A stretch of 16,089 nt of DNA from Alphaproteobacteria bacterium. Its GTDB lineage: Bacteria > Pseudomonadota > Alphaproteobacteria > Reyranellales > Reyranellaceae. This document shows positions 7,770 through 14,195 of the stretch, one piece after another. The DNA lies in assembly GCA_005884705.1 (NCBI GenBank), contig VBAF01000050.1, positions 1 to 16,089 on the forward strand, given 5' to 3'. The position numbers and the translations under genes are program-made. Positions within the stretch are counted from its first letter, which is position 1. Each line of letters opens with the position of its first letter. The notes under the pieces are model-generated. The model was given only the letters and a program-made list of their open reading frames with translations. It made no database searches and was not told where the DNA came from.

Positions 7770-7903
7770 GGTCGATGGTGACCGAGACGCCGTCGGGGCC
7801 GCTCAAGCATCTCAAGCCCGCCGTGCAGCTTTCCGAGACGCCGGCCCGTTGGGCGCGGCCGTCGGTTCCGCTCGGCTATCATCGTCCGGTCTGGCCCAGC
7901 TGA
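7754..7903 (+). pseudogene. Orphaned C-terminal coding tail of the CoA-transferase
   Basis: In the frame displaced by the 16-bp duplication, the second copy reads DELER and continues for about 44 residues: WSMVTETPSGPLKHLKPAVQ, then LSETPARWARPSVPLGYHRP and VWPS, ending at the TGA 7901-7903. A closing motif of the type TPARWxRPxVPLGxHxPxWP is characteristic of this CoA-transferase group. This stretch is therefore the original 3' end, now out of frame. It fills what would otherwise be a 160-bp gap and ends 1 nt before the AGGAGG of the next gene. Confidence 0.88.
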
Positions 7904-7904
7904 C

Positions 7905-7910
7905 AGGAGG
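7905..7910 (+). promoter_or_regulatory. Consensus Shine-Dalgarno AGGAGG for the Rieske gene
   Basis: A perfect AGGAGG lies 5 nt before the ATG at 7916 and fixes the start of the Rieske protein. It begins one base after the stop of the restored CoA-transferase frame, consistent with the two genes having been a tightly coupled operon. Confidence 0.85.
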
Positions 7911-7915
7911 CAACC

Positions 7916-9247
7916 ATGACGACCGCTGCTGAAGGCGCGGAACTCACCCAGACCGGCCCCGGCACGCCGATGGGCGAGCTGATGCGGCTCTACTGGATGC
8001 CGGCGCTCAAGTCGTCGGAGATCGAGCGCGACGGCCCGCCGATCCGGTTCATGCTGCTGGGCGAGAAGCTGATCGCCTTCCGCGACAGCGCCGGCAAGGT
8101 CGGGGTAATGGATCATCGCTGCCTGCACCGCGGCGCCTCGCTGTTCCTCGGCCGCAACGAGGAAGGCGGGCTGCGCTGCCTCTATCACGGCTGGAAGTTC
8201 GACACGTCGGGCCAGTGCATCGACATGCCGAGCGTACCCTTGCACCAGGACTTCAAGCACAAGGTTTGTGCCAAGGCCTACCAGGCCGTCGAGCGCGCTG
8301 GCGTGGTCTGGGTCTACATGGGCGTGGGCGAGGCGCCACCGCTGCCGGCCTTCCAGATTCTCGATGCGCCCGACGAGGAGATCAACGTCGGCATGATCCA
8401 GCGCGATTGCAACTATCTGCAGGCGATCGAGGGCGAGATCGACACCGCCCATTTCGGCTACCTGCATGGCGGTCACGCCGATCCCGCCCGGCTCGACGAG
8501 AACGAGCCGTTCTACTTCACCGTCACCAACCGCGCGCCCGAGTTCCATGTCATGGACGCAGCCTGGGGCACGCAGTACGCCGGCTACCGCTCGGCCGGAC
8601 AGGGCCGCACCTACTGGCGCTTCTCGAACTTCCTGTTTCCCTTCTGGACGCAGGCGCCCAACGGCGAGTTCGACACCCACGCGCATGCCCGCGCGTGGGT
8701 GCCGATCGACGACCATCACTGCATGTACGTCTTCATTTGGTGGAAGCGCGCCCGGGCGGCGAACAGCCTGCCCCAGCCTGCCTACAAGGATGGCACGCCG
8801 ATCGGCGGCACCGGCCGCGGCAACAAGCTATTGCCCAACACGACCGACTGGATGGGCCGCTGGCGGATGGCCGACAACGCGGCCAACGACTGGGGCATGG
8901 ACCGCGCGGCGCAGCGCAGCAACGCGATCTACAGCGGCATCGACGGCATCCATCTGCAGGACCAGGCGATCACCGAGAGCATGGGCCCGATCGTCGACCA
9001 CACGTTCGAGCACCTCGGCCCGTCGGACCAGATGATCACCCGCACCCGCCGCCGGCTGTTGCGCGCGGCGCGGGCACTGCGCGACGAGCGCACGCTGCCG
9101 CCGGGCGTCGAGGACGGCCGCGTCTATCACGGCGCGCGCAGCGGCTATTTCGTCAGCGACGACCAGCGGGCGTGGCAGGAGGTCTACAAGCACCGCCTCG
9201 ACGCGGCGATGCATCCCGGTCCGGCGCCGGCACGCGCGGCAGAGTAA
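7916..9247 (+). CDS. Rieske non-heme iron oxygenase, alpha subunit (phthalate 4,5-dioxygenase-like)
   Basis: The terminal oxygenase of a ring-hydroxylating or O-demethylating system. The N-terminal Rieske domain shows C69-x-H71 (DHRCLHRG) and C88-x2-H91 (RCLYHGWKF), the full [2Fe-2S] ligand set. The catalytic domain has NYLQAIEGEIDTAHFGYLH with iron ligands H179 and H184 and the bridging aspartate D176. It also has IHLQDQAITESMGPIVDHTFEHLGPSD, whose D349 is the likely third iron ligand. GPGTPMGELMRLYWMPA at the N-terminus and ESMGPI are typical of the phthalate/vanillate-type single-subunit oxygenases. At 443 residues it is complete. No reductase or ferredoxin gene is in the window, so electrons must come from elsewhere. 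The substrate is unknown. The stop abuts the stop of the convergent VOC gene with no intervening base. Confidence 0.93.
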   Translation: MTTAAEGAELTQTGPGTPMGELMRLYWMPALKSSEIERDGPPIRFMLLGEKLIAFRDSAGKVGVMDHRCLHRGASLFLGRNEEGGLRCLYHGWKFDTSGQCIDMPSVPLHQDFKHKVCAKAYQAVERAGVVWVYMGVGEAPPLPAFQILDAPDEEINVGMIQRDCNYLQAIEGEIDTAHFGYLHGGHADPARLDENEPFYFTVTNRAPEFHVMDAAWGTQYAGYRSAGQGRTYWRFSNFLFPFWTQAPNGEFDTHAHARAWVPIDDHHCMYVFIWWKRARAANSLPQPAYKDGTPIGGTGRGNKLLPNTTDWMGRWRMADNAANDWGMDRAAQRSNAIYSGIDGIHLQDQAITESMGPIVDHTFEHLGPSDQMITRTRRRLLRAARALRDERTLPPGVEDGRVYHGARSGYFVSDDQRAWQEVYKHRLDAAMHPGPAPARAAE

Positions 9248-9688
9248 TTAGCTCCGTCTATTGCTCGCCCGGCAGCGGCATTTGTCGACCTGGTGCAGTT
9301 CGACCATGTTGCCGCAAGGATCGTTCATGAAGAGCTGGGTCGAGTCCGGGCTGGTCAGGCCCTCGATCACCCAATACTTCACGCCCATCCGGTCGAGCTC
9401 CTTGCGGGTCGCGACGACGTCCTTGACGGCAAAGGCGATGTGCGGCCGCGTTGGATCCTCACCCGGGCCCTTGGCGACCGGCGAGGGTTGCTCGCCGCCG
9501 ATCAGGTGGATCTGGCCGACCTCGCCGACATTGATCCAGGCGCCGGGGATGCCGGGAATGGTCGGCCGCTTGTCGTCGCGGGCGAGGCCGAGCACGTCCT
9601 TGTAGAAGGTCTCGGTATCGGAGAGCTTCTTGGCGCCGGTGTCGATGCGCACGCCGGTGTGATGGATTTCGAGGATCTCGATCGCCAT
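9248..9688 (-). CDS. VOC-superfamily (glyoxalase/bleomycin resistance/dioxygenase-like) protein
   Basis: A single two-module vicinal-oxygen-chelate protein of 146 residues. The N-terminal EILEIHHTGVRI has the first-strand histidine (H9 or H10). FYKDVLGLARDD is the usual helix-turn. QIHLIGG (H61), RPHIAFAVKDV (H83) and FMNDPCGNMVELHQ (E130) supply the other positions where metal ligands normally sit. Family members include glyoxalases, extradiol dioxygenases, epimerases and resistance proteins, so the reaction cannot be assigned. The ATG at 9688 is preferred over an in-frame GTG at 9700 because GGAGA lies about 8 nt before it. It is convergent with the Rieske gene (stop codons abut as TAA|TTA) and divergent from the racemase-like gene. 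The basic, cysteine-containing end (KCRCRASNRRS) is unusual for the fold. Confidence 0.88.
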   Translation of the reverse strand: MAIEILEIHHTGVRIDTGAKKLSDTETFYKDVLGLARDDKRPTIPGIPGAWINVGEVGQIHLIGGEQPSPVAKGPGEDPTRPHIAFAVKDVVATRKELDRMGVKYWVIEGLTSPDSTQLFMNDPCGNMVELHQVDKCRCRASNRRS

Positions 9689-9740
9689 GGGGTTCTCCAC
9701 AGTCTTGATGTTGGTGCGATCCTAGCCGCAGGATGGCGCC

Positions 9741-10481
9741 ATGACGAGACGACACCTCGACGGCGACGGACGGCGGGCGCGGATCGGCATTGTCGTGCCG
9801 AGCGTCAATACAGTGATGGAACCGTGGGCGCAGAAAGTCGTGCCCCAGGGCGTGAGCATTTTCGCTGCGCGCATGTTCATTCCGCCCGCAACCACGCCCG
9901 AGGCCTTCATCGAGATGGACCGCAACGAGGGCAAGGCGGCGATCCGCCAACTCTCGAGCGTCTTCCCCGACGCGGTGGCCTACGGCTGCACCGCCTCGTC
10001 GATCGTGCAGGGTCTCGCCTACGACGCCCATCTGCGCGCCGAGATCGAGCACGACTGCAAGACGCCCTCGACGACCGCGGCGCACGCCATCCTGACCGCC
10101 GCCAAGGCGCTCGGCGTGGCGACGGTCAGCATCGTCTCGCCCTACACCCGGGAGGTCGACGAGGCCGAGCACCGCTACTTCGCCGGCGCCGGCCTGACGG
10201 TCGTCGGCGGCGCCTGCCTCGGCATCACCGACAGCTTCGCGCTCGCCGAGCCGGAGCCCGACACGCTGTTCGAGCTCGGCCTGCGCGGCTTCGACCGTAG
10301 CGCCGACGGGCTGATCATGACCTGCCTCAACACGCGCTCGCACACCGTGGTCGACCGCCTGGAACAGAAGCTCGGCAAGCCCGTCGTCACCTCGACCCAG
10401 GCGACGCTGTGGCATGCGCTGCGGCTCGCCGGCATCGACGACCGGATCGCGGGTTACGGCGTGCTGCTCGAGAAGCACTGA
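9741..10481 (+). CDS. Maleate cis-trans isomerase / Asp-Glu racemase-superfamily protein
   Basis: Belongs to the aspartate/glutamate racemase fold, closest to maleate isomerases and arylmalonate decarboxylases. Family marks are IGIVVPSVNTVMEPW near the N-terminus, the first active-site cysteine in AYGCTASSIV (C83), the second in MTCLNTRSH (C195), and STQATLWHALR near the C-terminus. Both cysteines are present, which favours an isomerase or racemase; arylmalonate decarboxylase keeps only one. The length of 246 residues is normal. The ATG at 9741 has AGGA about 7 nt upstream. The gene is followed, after one base, by the P-loop protein gene, so they are co-translated. In degradation of pyridine compounds such as nicotinate, maleate isomerase converts maleate to fumarate. 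Whether that applies here is inference. Confidence 0.85.
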   Translation: MTRRHLDGDGRRARIGIVVPSVNTVMEPWAQKVVPQGVSIFAARMFIPPATTPEAFIEMDRNEGKAAIRQLSSVFPDAVAYGCTASSIVQGLAYDAHLRAEIEHDCKTPSTTAAHAILTAAKALGVATVSIVSPYTREVDEAEHRYFAGAGLTVVGGACLGITDSFALAEPEPDTLFELGLRGFDRSADGLIMTCLNTRSHTVVDRLEQKLGKPVVTSTQATLWHALRLAGIDDRIAGYGVLLEKH

Positions 10482-10482
10482 C

Positions 10483-10968
10483 ATGCCGATGCCGACGCTC
10501 TATCTCCTGTGCGGCAAGATCGCCGCCGGCAAGTCGACCCTGGCGCGGCAGCTTGCGGCCCGGCCGCAGACTCTGCTGATCGGCGAGGACCACTGGACCT
10601 CCACCCTGTTCGCCGACGACCTCATGACGATCGACGACTACGCCAAGTATTCGGCGCGGCTGCGCGCCGCCATTGCGCCGCACATCGTCGACATCCTGCG
10701 TCAAGGCCTGTCCGTCGTGCTGGATTTTCAGGCCAATACGGTGCGCGTCCGCGCCTGGATGAGGCAGATCATCGACGCAGCGCAGGCCGCCCACGAGCTG
10801 CATGTGCTCGATGTCCCCGACCGGATCTGCAAGCAGCGACTGCGCCAGCGCAACGCGAGCGGCGAGCATCAGTTCGAGGTGAGCGACGCCGAGTTCGAGC
10901 AGTTCACCCGCTACTTCGTCCCGCCGACGCCGGAGGAGGGCTTCAACGTCGTCATCCACGCCGTCTAG
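10483..10968 (+). CDS. P-loop NTPase, kinase-like AAA family ATP-binding protein
   Basis: A 161-residue protein with an N-terminal Walker A motif GKIAAGKS (residues 11-18) and no other known domain. The central LSVVLDFQANTVRVRAWMRQII and the later LDVPDRICKQRLRQRNAS resemble the small nucleotide/zeta-toxin-like kinases often labelled AAA_33. The second motif would supply the arginine-rich lid. The phosphate acceptor is unknown; there is no antitoxin-like partner, so a toxin role is unlikely. The ATG at 10483 begins one base after the stop of the racemase-like gene; a second in-frame ATG at 10489 is possible. The 3' end overlaps the convergent M81 gene by 4 bp, and the palindrome CTAG supplies the stop codon to both. 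Confidence 0.82.
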   Translation: MPMPTLYLLCGKIAAGKSTLARQLAARPQTLLIGEDHWTSTLFADDLMTIDDYAKYSARLRAAIAPHIVDILRQGLSVVLDFQANTVRVRAWMRQIIDAAQAAHELHVLDVPDRICKQRLRQRNASGEHQFEVSDAEFEQFTRYFVPPTPEEGFNVVIHAV

Positions 10969-12440
10969 GGGAAGCTGACCTCGCCGTAGGGATAGAACTT
11001 CTTGATGTCGACGTTCTTGTAGGGCAGCGCGTCGAGCCGCACCGTGCCGAGGAACGGCTGGTCGGGCTCGACCAGCAGGATGGTCTTGGCGAAGCCCGAA
11101 TCGTCGAAGCCGCGGCGAAAGTGGACGCGCGACTTGATGGCGAAGACCTTGAATTGATCGAGGTTGAACCCCTTGAGGTCGGCCGGGTCCATGATCTGCA
11201 TCAGGTATTCGCTCAGCAGCACGACATTGCCGCGACCGAAGGCAACGCCGACCCAGAACTTGCCCGCGGCCTGTGCCACGCCTGCGATCGTCCCTCTGAG
11301 GCGTACCGGTTCGCCGGCTGATTCGTCGACCCGGCCGCCGACCTCCATGTCGAACGCATCGCCCGCCTTCAGGCCCTTGGCCTTCACCGCTTCGGTCGCC
11401 GTGCGGTCGGCGATGGTGGCGAGCAGCACATCTGACAGATCCTGCGCGATCACCTGCTGCAGGATCCAGGTCGCCGAGCCCGAGCGGTCGGAGTGATCGG
11501 CCAGCACGACCGGCCAGGCGCCGCGCGTCACCGCCTCCTTGGCGAGCTTCACGCCCTCGGAAATCGGATGGACGGTCGCCGTTTTCAGCAGCGCCTCGCG
11601 CCGGCGCCACGCCCAGGTCGCCACGTCGTCGGCCGCCTTGGCGGCAAGCGCCGGATTGCCGTTGCTCATCGCCTGGACGGTCATGCCGACATCGGGAACG
11701 TCGGCGAAGGGAAAGCCGAAGAAGACGTTCATGTAGAGATCGGGCTCGCGCGCCTCCCAGGTGAGCGCACGCTGAACCAGGTCCATCCACGGCGACGCGC
11801 CGGTCCATTGCAGCACCGTCGCCGTCAGGATCGGCACCTTCACCGTCGCCGTCGCGGGCTTGTAGTCGCCGCGGATGGCGCGGATCAGCATGCGGGCAGC
11901 CCGCTCGCCCTGCAGCCGCGCATCGTAGTGCGGGAAGTACTTCACGCAGAACGCCATGTCGGCGGCGGCCAGGAACTCGGCATCCTCGTTGCCGTGCGGA
12001 TCGAAGGTGCCGGCGATGAAGGCGTCGCACCCCACCACCTCACGCACCCGCCGGGCGATGTCGGCCTCGGGCTTGGGGACGCCGCGCACGCCCATCGCGC
12101 CGTGCAGGGCGAGATAGACGCCGTGCCATTTCCCGCCGGCCTTGAGCTCGGCGATGATGCGGCCGAGGAAGTGATCGTAGGCCTCGGTCGTGATCCAGCC
12201 CGAGCCTGTGCCGGTCTTCGGCCAGAGCGGCGATTCGAGGCCGACCAACTCGACGCCCGCATGCTCGCGTGCCACCTTCACGAAGCCGCCCATGTAGGAT
12301 CGCGGCTCCCAAGCGAGCAACGCCTCGCCGCGGGCCGGCGAGCCCTGGTAGACGAAGTCGGCGAGCGTGGTGTCGTTGGGCAGGAACGTCACCGTCTCGT
12401 GGGCGAAGTTCAGGACGGCGATGCGGATCGGCTGGGTCAT
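10965..12440 (-). CDS. M81-family metallopeptidase (MlrC / microcystinase-like)
   Basis: A 491-residue protein of the MlrC family (DUF1485 plus MlrC C-terminal domain). NFAHETVTF near the N-terminus has the conserved glutamate E15. ALHGAMG (about 112-117), TFDPHGN (D147, H149) and FPHYD (H171) give the predicted zinc site. The C-terminal domain contains LADHSDRSGSATWIL where many relatives have a glycine-rich DNPGGG motif. MlrC itself hydrolyses peptide bonds of linearised microcystin products. Most homologues in soil bacteria have no known substrate, and this one could cleave a small amide or peptide-like compound. No signal peptide is seen, so it is cytoplasmic. The ATG at 12440 lacks a clear Shine-Dalgarno and lies 27 bp from the divergent amidohydrolase start. 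Confidence 0.9.
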   Translation of the reverse strand: MTQPIRIAVLNFAHETVTFLPNDTTLADFVYQGSPARGEALLAWEPRSYMGGFVKVAREHAGVELVGLESPLWPKTGTGSGWITTEAYDHFLGRIIAELKAGGKWHGVYLALHGAMGVRGVPKPEADIARRVREVVGCDAFIAGTFDPHGNEDAEFLAAADMAFCVKYFPHYDARLQGERAARMLIRAIRGDYKPATATVKVPILTATVLQWTGASPWMDLVQRALTWEAREPDLYMNVFFGFPFADVPDVGMTVQAMSNGNPALAAKAADDVATWAWRRREALLKTATVHPISEGVKLAKEAVTRGAWPVVLADHSDRSGSATWILQQVIAQDLSDVLLATIADRTATEAVKAKGLKAGDAFDMEVGGRVDESAGEPVRLRGTIAGVAQAAGKFWVGVAFGRGNVVLLSEYLMQIMDPADLKGFNLDQFKVFAIKSRVHFRRGFDDSGFAKTILLVEPDQPFLGTVRLDALPYKNVDIKKFYPYGEVSFP

Positions 12441-12455
12441 GACAAGACGTTACCC

Positions 12456-12462
12456 GGGAGGA
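12456..12462 (+). promoter_or_regulatory. Shine-Dalgarno GGGAGGA of the amidohydrolase gene
   Basis: GGGAGGA lies 5 nt before the ATG at 12468 and selects that start within a much longer open frame that continues upstream through the antisense of the M81 gene. It lies in the 27-bp gap between the two divergent start codons, which leaves little room for separate promoters. Confidence 0.75.
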
Positions 12463-12467
12463 CCCTC

Positions 12468-13574
12468 ATGGCAAACCGCGTGATCGACGCAGACGGCCAT
12501 ATTTGCGAGCCACCGGCGCTGTGGAACGACTATATCGAAAAGAAGCACCGCGCCGACGCGATCCGGGTCGAGCGCGACAGCGACGGCCGCGACTGGATCT
12601 CGATCAACGGCCGGATGCGGCGAAACCTGCGGCCCGCCGCGGCCTGCGTGCCGTGGGGCATGGACGATCCCGACAAGGTGCCGAGCTGGGAGGACATTCT
12701 GCCCGGCTCCTACGACGGCGGCGCGCGCGCCAAGGTGCTGGAAGAGGAAGGCATCGAGCGCTCCCTGCTCTACCCGTCGCTCTACCTCATCGCCGGCGAC
12801 ATCGAGGACCCCAAGGTCGCCGCCGCCTGCTGCCACGCCTACAACGAATGGATCGCCGACATGTGCCGCGACGGCCGCGGCAAGCTTGGCGCCGTCGGCA
12901 TCGTGCCCCTGCAGGACGCCGCGGCCGCGGCGCGCGAGGTCGAGCACATCGCCAGGCTCGGCCTGAAGGGCGCCTGCTTCCGGCCCGAGCGCTACAACGG
13001 GCTGGCGCTCTATGACGAACAGCTCAAGCCGTTCTGGCAGCGGGTCGCGGGCAACGGCCTGTTCGCCGCCGTCCATGGCAGCTTCGGTGCGCTGATGCCG
13101 TCCTTCGCCACCGGCCGCTACGACAACCTCTTCTTCAGCCACATGATCTGCCATCCGTTCGAGCAGATGGCGGCGATGCTCGACATCGTCGCCGGCGGCG
13201 TGCTCGAACAGCATCCCAACTTGCGCGTGGCGTTTCTCGAATCGGGCTTGGGCTGGCTGGAGTATTGGCTCGACCGGCTCGACGGCCATTTCGAGTCCAT
13301 GCAGCAGCACGTGCCGTGGATGAAGCGCCGGCCAAGCGAGCTGTTCCGCGATCGGTGCTTCATCTCGATCGAATCGGACGAGGCGCACCGCCTGCCGCGC
13401 CTCAAGGAGATGGGCGTCGACGGCTGCGTCTTCTGGGGCGCCGACTACCCCCACTACGACTGCACCTATCCCGGCGCCGTCACCGAACTCGAGGAGCATC
13501 TCGCGTCGCTCGACCCGGCGCTCGCCGACGGCGTGCGCTGGCGGACGGCGGAGCGCTTCCTGGGTCCCGCCTAG
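12468..13574 (+). CDS. Amidohydrolase family protein (amidohydrolase_2 / ACMSD-like)
   Basis: A metal-dependent TIM-barrel hydrolase or decarboxylase of 368 residues. Visible elements are IDADGHICEP at the N-terminus (D9, H11 and E14 in the usual first metal position), AAVHGSFG (H203), FSHMICHPFEQM (H229), FLESGLGWLEYWLDR (E258), and FWGADYPHYDCTYPGAV, whose D326 is the conserved late catalytic aspartate. Relatives include 2-amino-3-carboxymuconate semialdehyde decarboxylase, gamma-resorcylate decarboxylase and various uncharacterised soil enzymes, so the substrate is open. The ATG at 12468 is fixed by a strong Shine-Dalgarno. The gene stands alone on the plus strand, divergent from the M81 peptidase and convergent with the exported-protein gene, with a hairpin just after its stop. 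Confidence 0.9.
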   Translation: MANRVIDADGHICEPPALWNDYIEKKHRADAIRVERDSDGRDWISINGRMRRNLRPAAACVPWGMDDPDKVPSWEDILPGSYDGGARAKVLEEEGIERSLLYPSLYLIAGDIEDPKVAAACCHAYNEWIADMCRDGRGKLGAVGIVPLQDAAAAAREVEHIARLGLKGACFRPERYNGLALYDEQLKPFWQRVAGNGLFAAVHGSFGALMPSFATGRYDNLFFSHMICHPFEQMAAMLDIVAGGVLEQHPNLRVAFLESGLGWLEYWLDRLDGHFESMQQHVPWMKRRPSELFRDRCFISIESDEAHRLPRLKEMGVDGCVFWGADYPHYDCTYPGAVTELEEHLASLDPALADGVRWRTAERFLGPA

Positions 13575-13584
13575 GTTTCCCCGA

Positions 13585-13604
13585 CTTCCCACGGTCGTGG
13601 GAAG
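13585..13604. terminator. Hairpin between convergent genes, candidate terminator
   Basis: CTTCCCAC (13585-13592) and GTGGGAAG (13597-13604) form a perfect 8-bp GC-rich stem around GGTC, beginning 11 nt after the amidohydrolase stop. The 123-bp gap to the convergent minus-strand gene holds no other gene that I can see. No run of T follows the stem on either strand, so it may be a weak or factor-dependent terminator or only an mRNA end structure. Confidence 0.45.
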
Positions 13605-13697
13605 CCTCGGAGGCCCACGGCACAAGGCTTTTGGGCGATTCTTCCCGATTCACCCCCACCCCCTCGCGGTGTTGGCGTACCGCGCAGCTTGGCCTGG

Positions 13698-14141
13698 CTA
13701 GCGGGCGAGCTCGCAGGTCTTCTTCATCTCGGCGCAGATGCGCATCACGGCGGTGACGATCTGCGAGGACGCGGCCTCCTCGTTCGGGCGCGACCGTCCG
13801 GCGATCAGGAGCTGCGAGACCCCCTCGCTCAGCTCGACGACGTTGAGCGTCGCCGTGCGGTCGCCCTCGGCGACCTGCAGCCGGCGCGCGCCGGGATCGG
13901 CCATCAGGATGTGCACCGCCCGGTTTTGCTGCGCGCGCTCCAGCGCGATGGCGAACACGCGGTCGGCCGGCGCCTCCAGCACCACCGAGGCGAAGTCGTA
14001 GCCCGGCTGGCCGCCGACCCCGCCCTCGGTCATGTGATGGATGCGCTGCGCCGCCTTGCGCGCTACGAACACCCACTGCGCGTCCGCCGACGCCATCGGC
14101 AGCACGAACGCCACCGCGGCCATCGCCAATACCTTCTTCAT
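13698..14141 (-). CDS. Exported protein of unknown function (147 aa)
   Basis: The N-terminus MKKVLAMAAVAFVLPMASADAQ is a clear Sec signal peptide, with a positive n-region, a hydrophobic core and cleavage expected near ADA-Q at about residue 22. The mature part is small and mixed alpha/beta, with VVLEAPADRVFAIALERA, then HILMADPGARRLQVAEGD and TATLNVVELSEGVSQLLIAG. That outline loosely recalls small periplasmic proteins built on a "PADRVWxAxxxAL" pattern, but I cannot assign a family. Two cysteines near the end (RICAEMKKTCELAR) could form a disulfide. GGAGGG lies 5 nt before the ATG. It follows the 3-hydroxyacyl-CoA dehydrogenase gene after 54 bp on the same strand and may be its operon tail; no functional link is evident. 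Confidence 0.75.
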   Translation of the reverse strand: MKKVLAMAAVAFVLPMASADAQWVFVARKAAQRIHHMTEGGVGGQPGYDFASVVLEAPADRVFAIALERAQQNRAVHILMADPGARRLQVAEGDRTATLNVVELSEGVSQLLIAGRSRPNEEAASSQIVTAVMRICAEMKKTCELAR

Positions 14142-14195
14142 CTGACCCTCCGCGCGATGCTTCGCGGGACCGCGATCATTTGGGGGAACGCGCGC

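Noticed and set aside
9719..9734. ATCCT-AGCCGC-AGGAT inverted repeat before the racemase-like gene
   Set aside because: Only a 5-bp stem, and its right arm is the Shine-Dalgarno itself; possible but unsupported as a regulator.
10483..12440. Toxin-antitoxin or phage-defence system around the P-loop protein and the M81 peptidase
   Set aside because: The P-loop protein resembles a metabolic small kinase, has no antitoxin partner, is co-translated with a racemase-like enzyme, and no nuclease or other defence domain is near.
11493..12467. Upstream in-frame extension of the amidohydrolase across the M81 gene
   Set aside because: It is the antisense of the M81 gene. The Shine-Dalgarno at 12456-12462 and family alignment of the N-terminus place the start at 12468.
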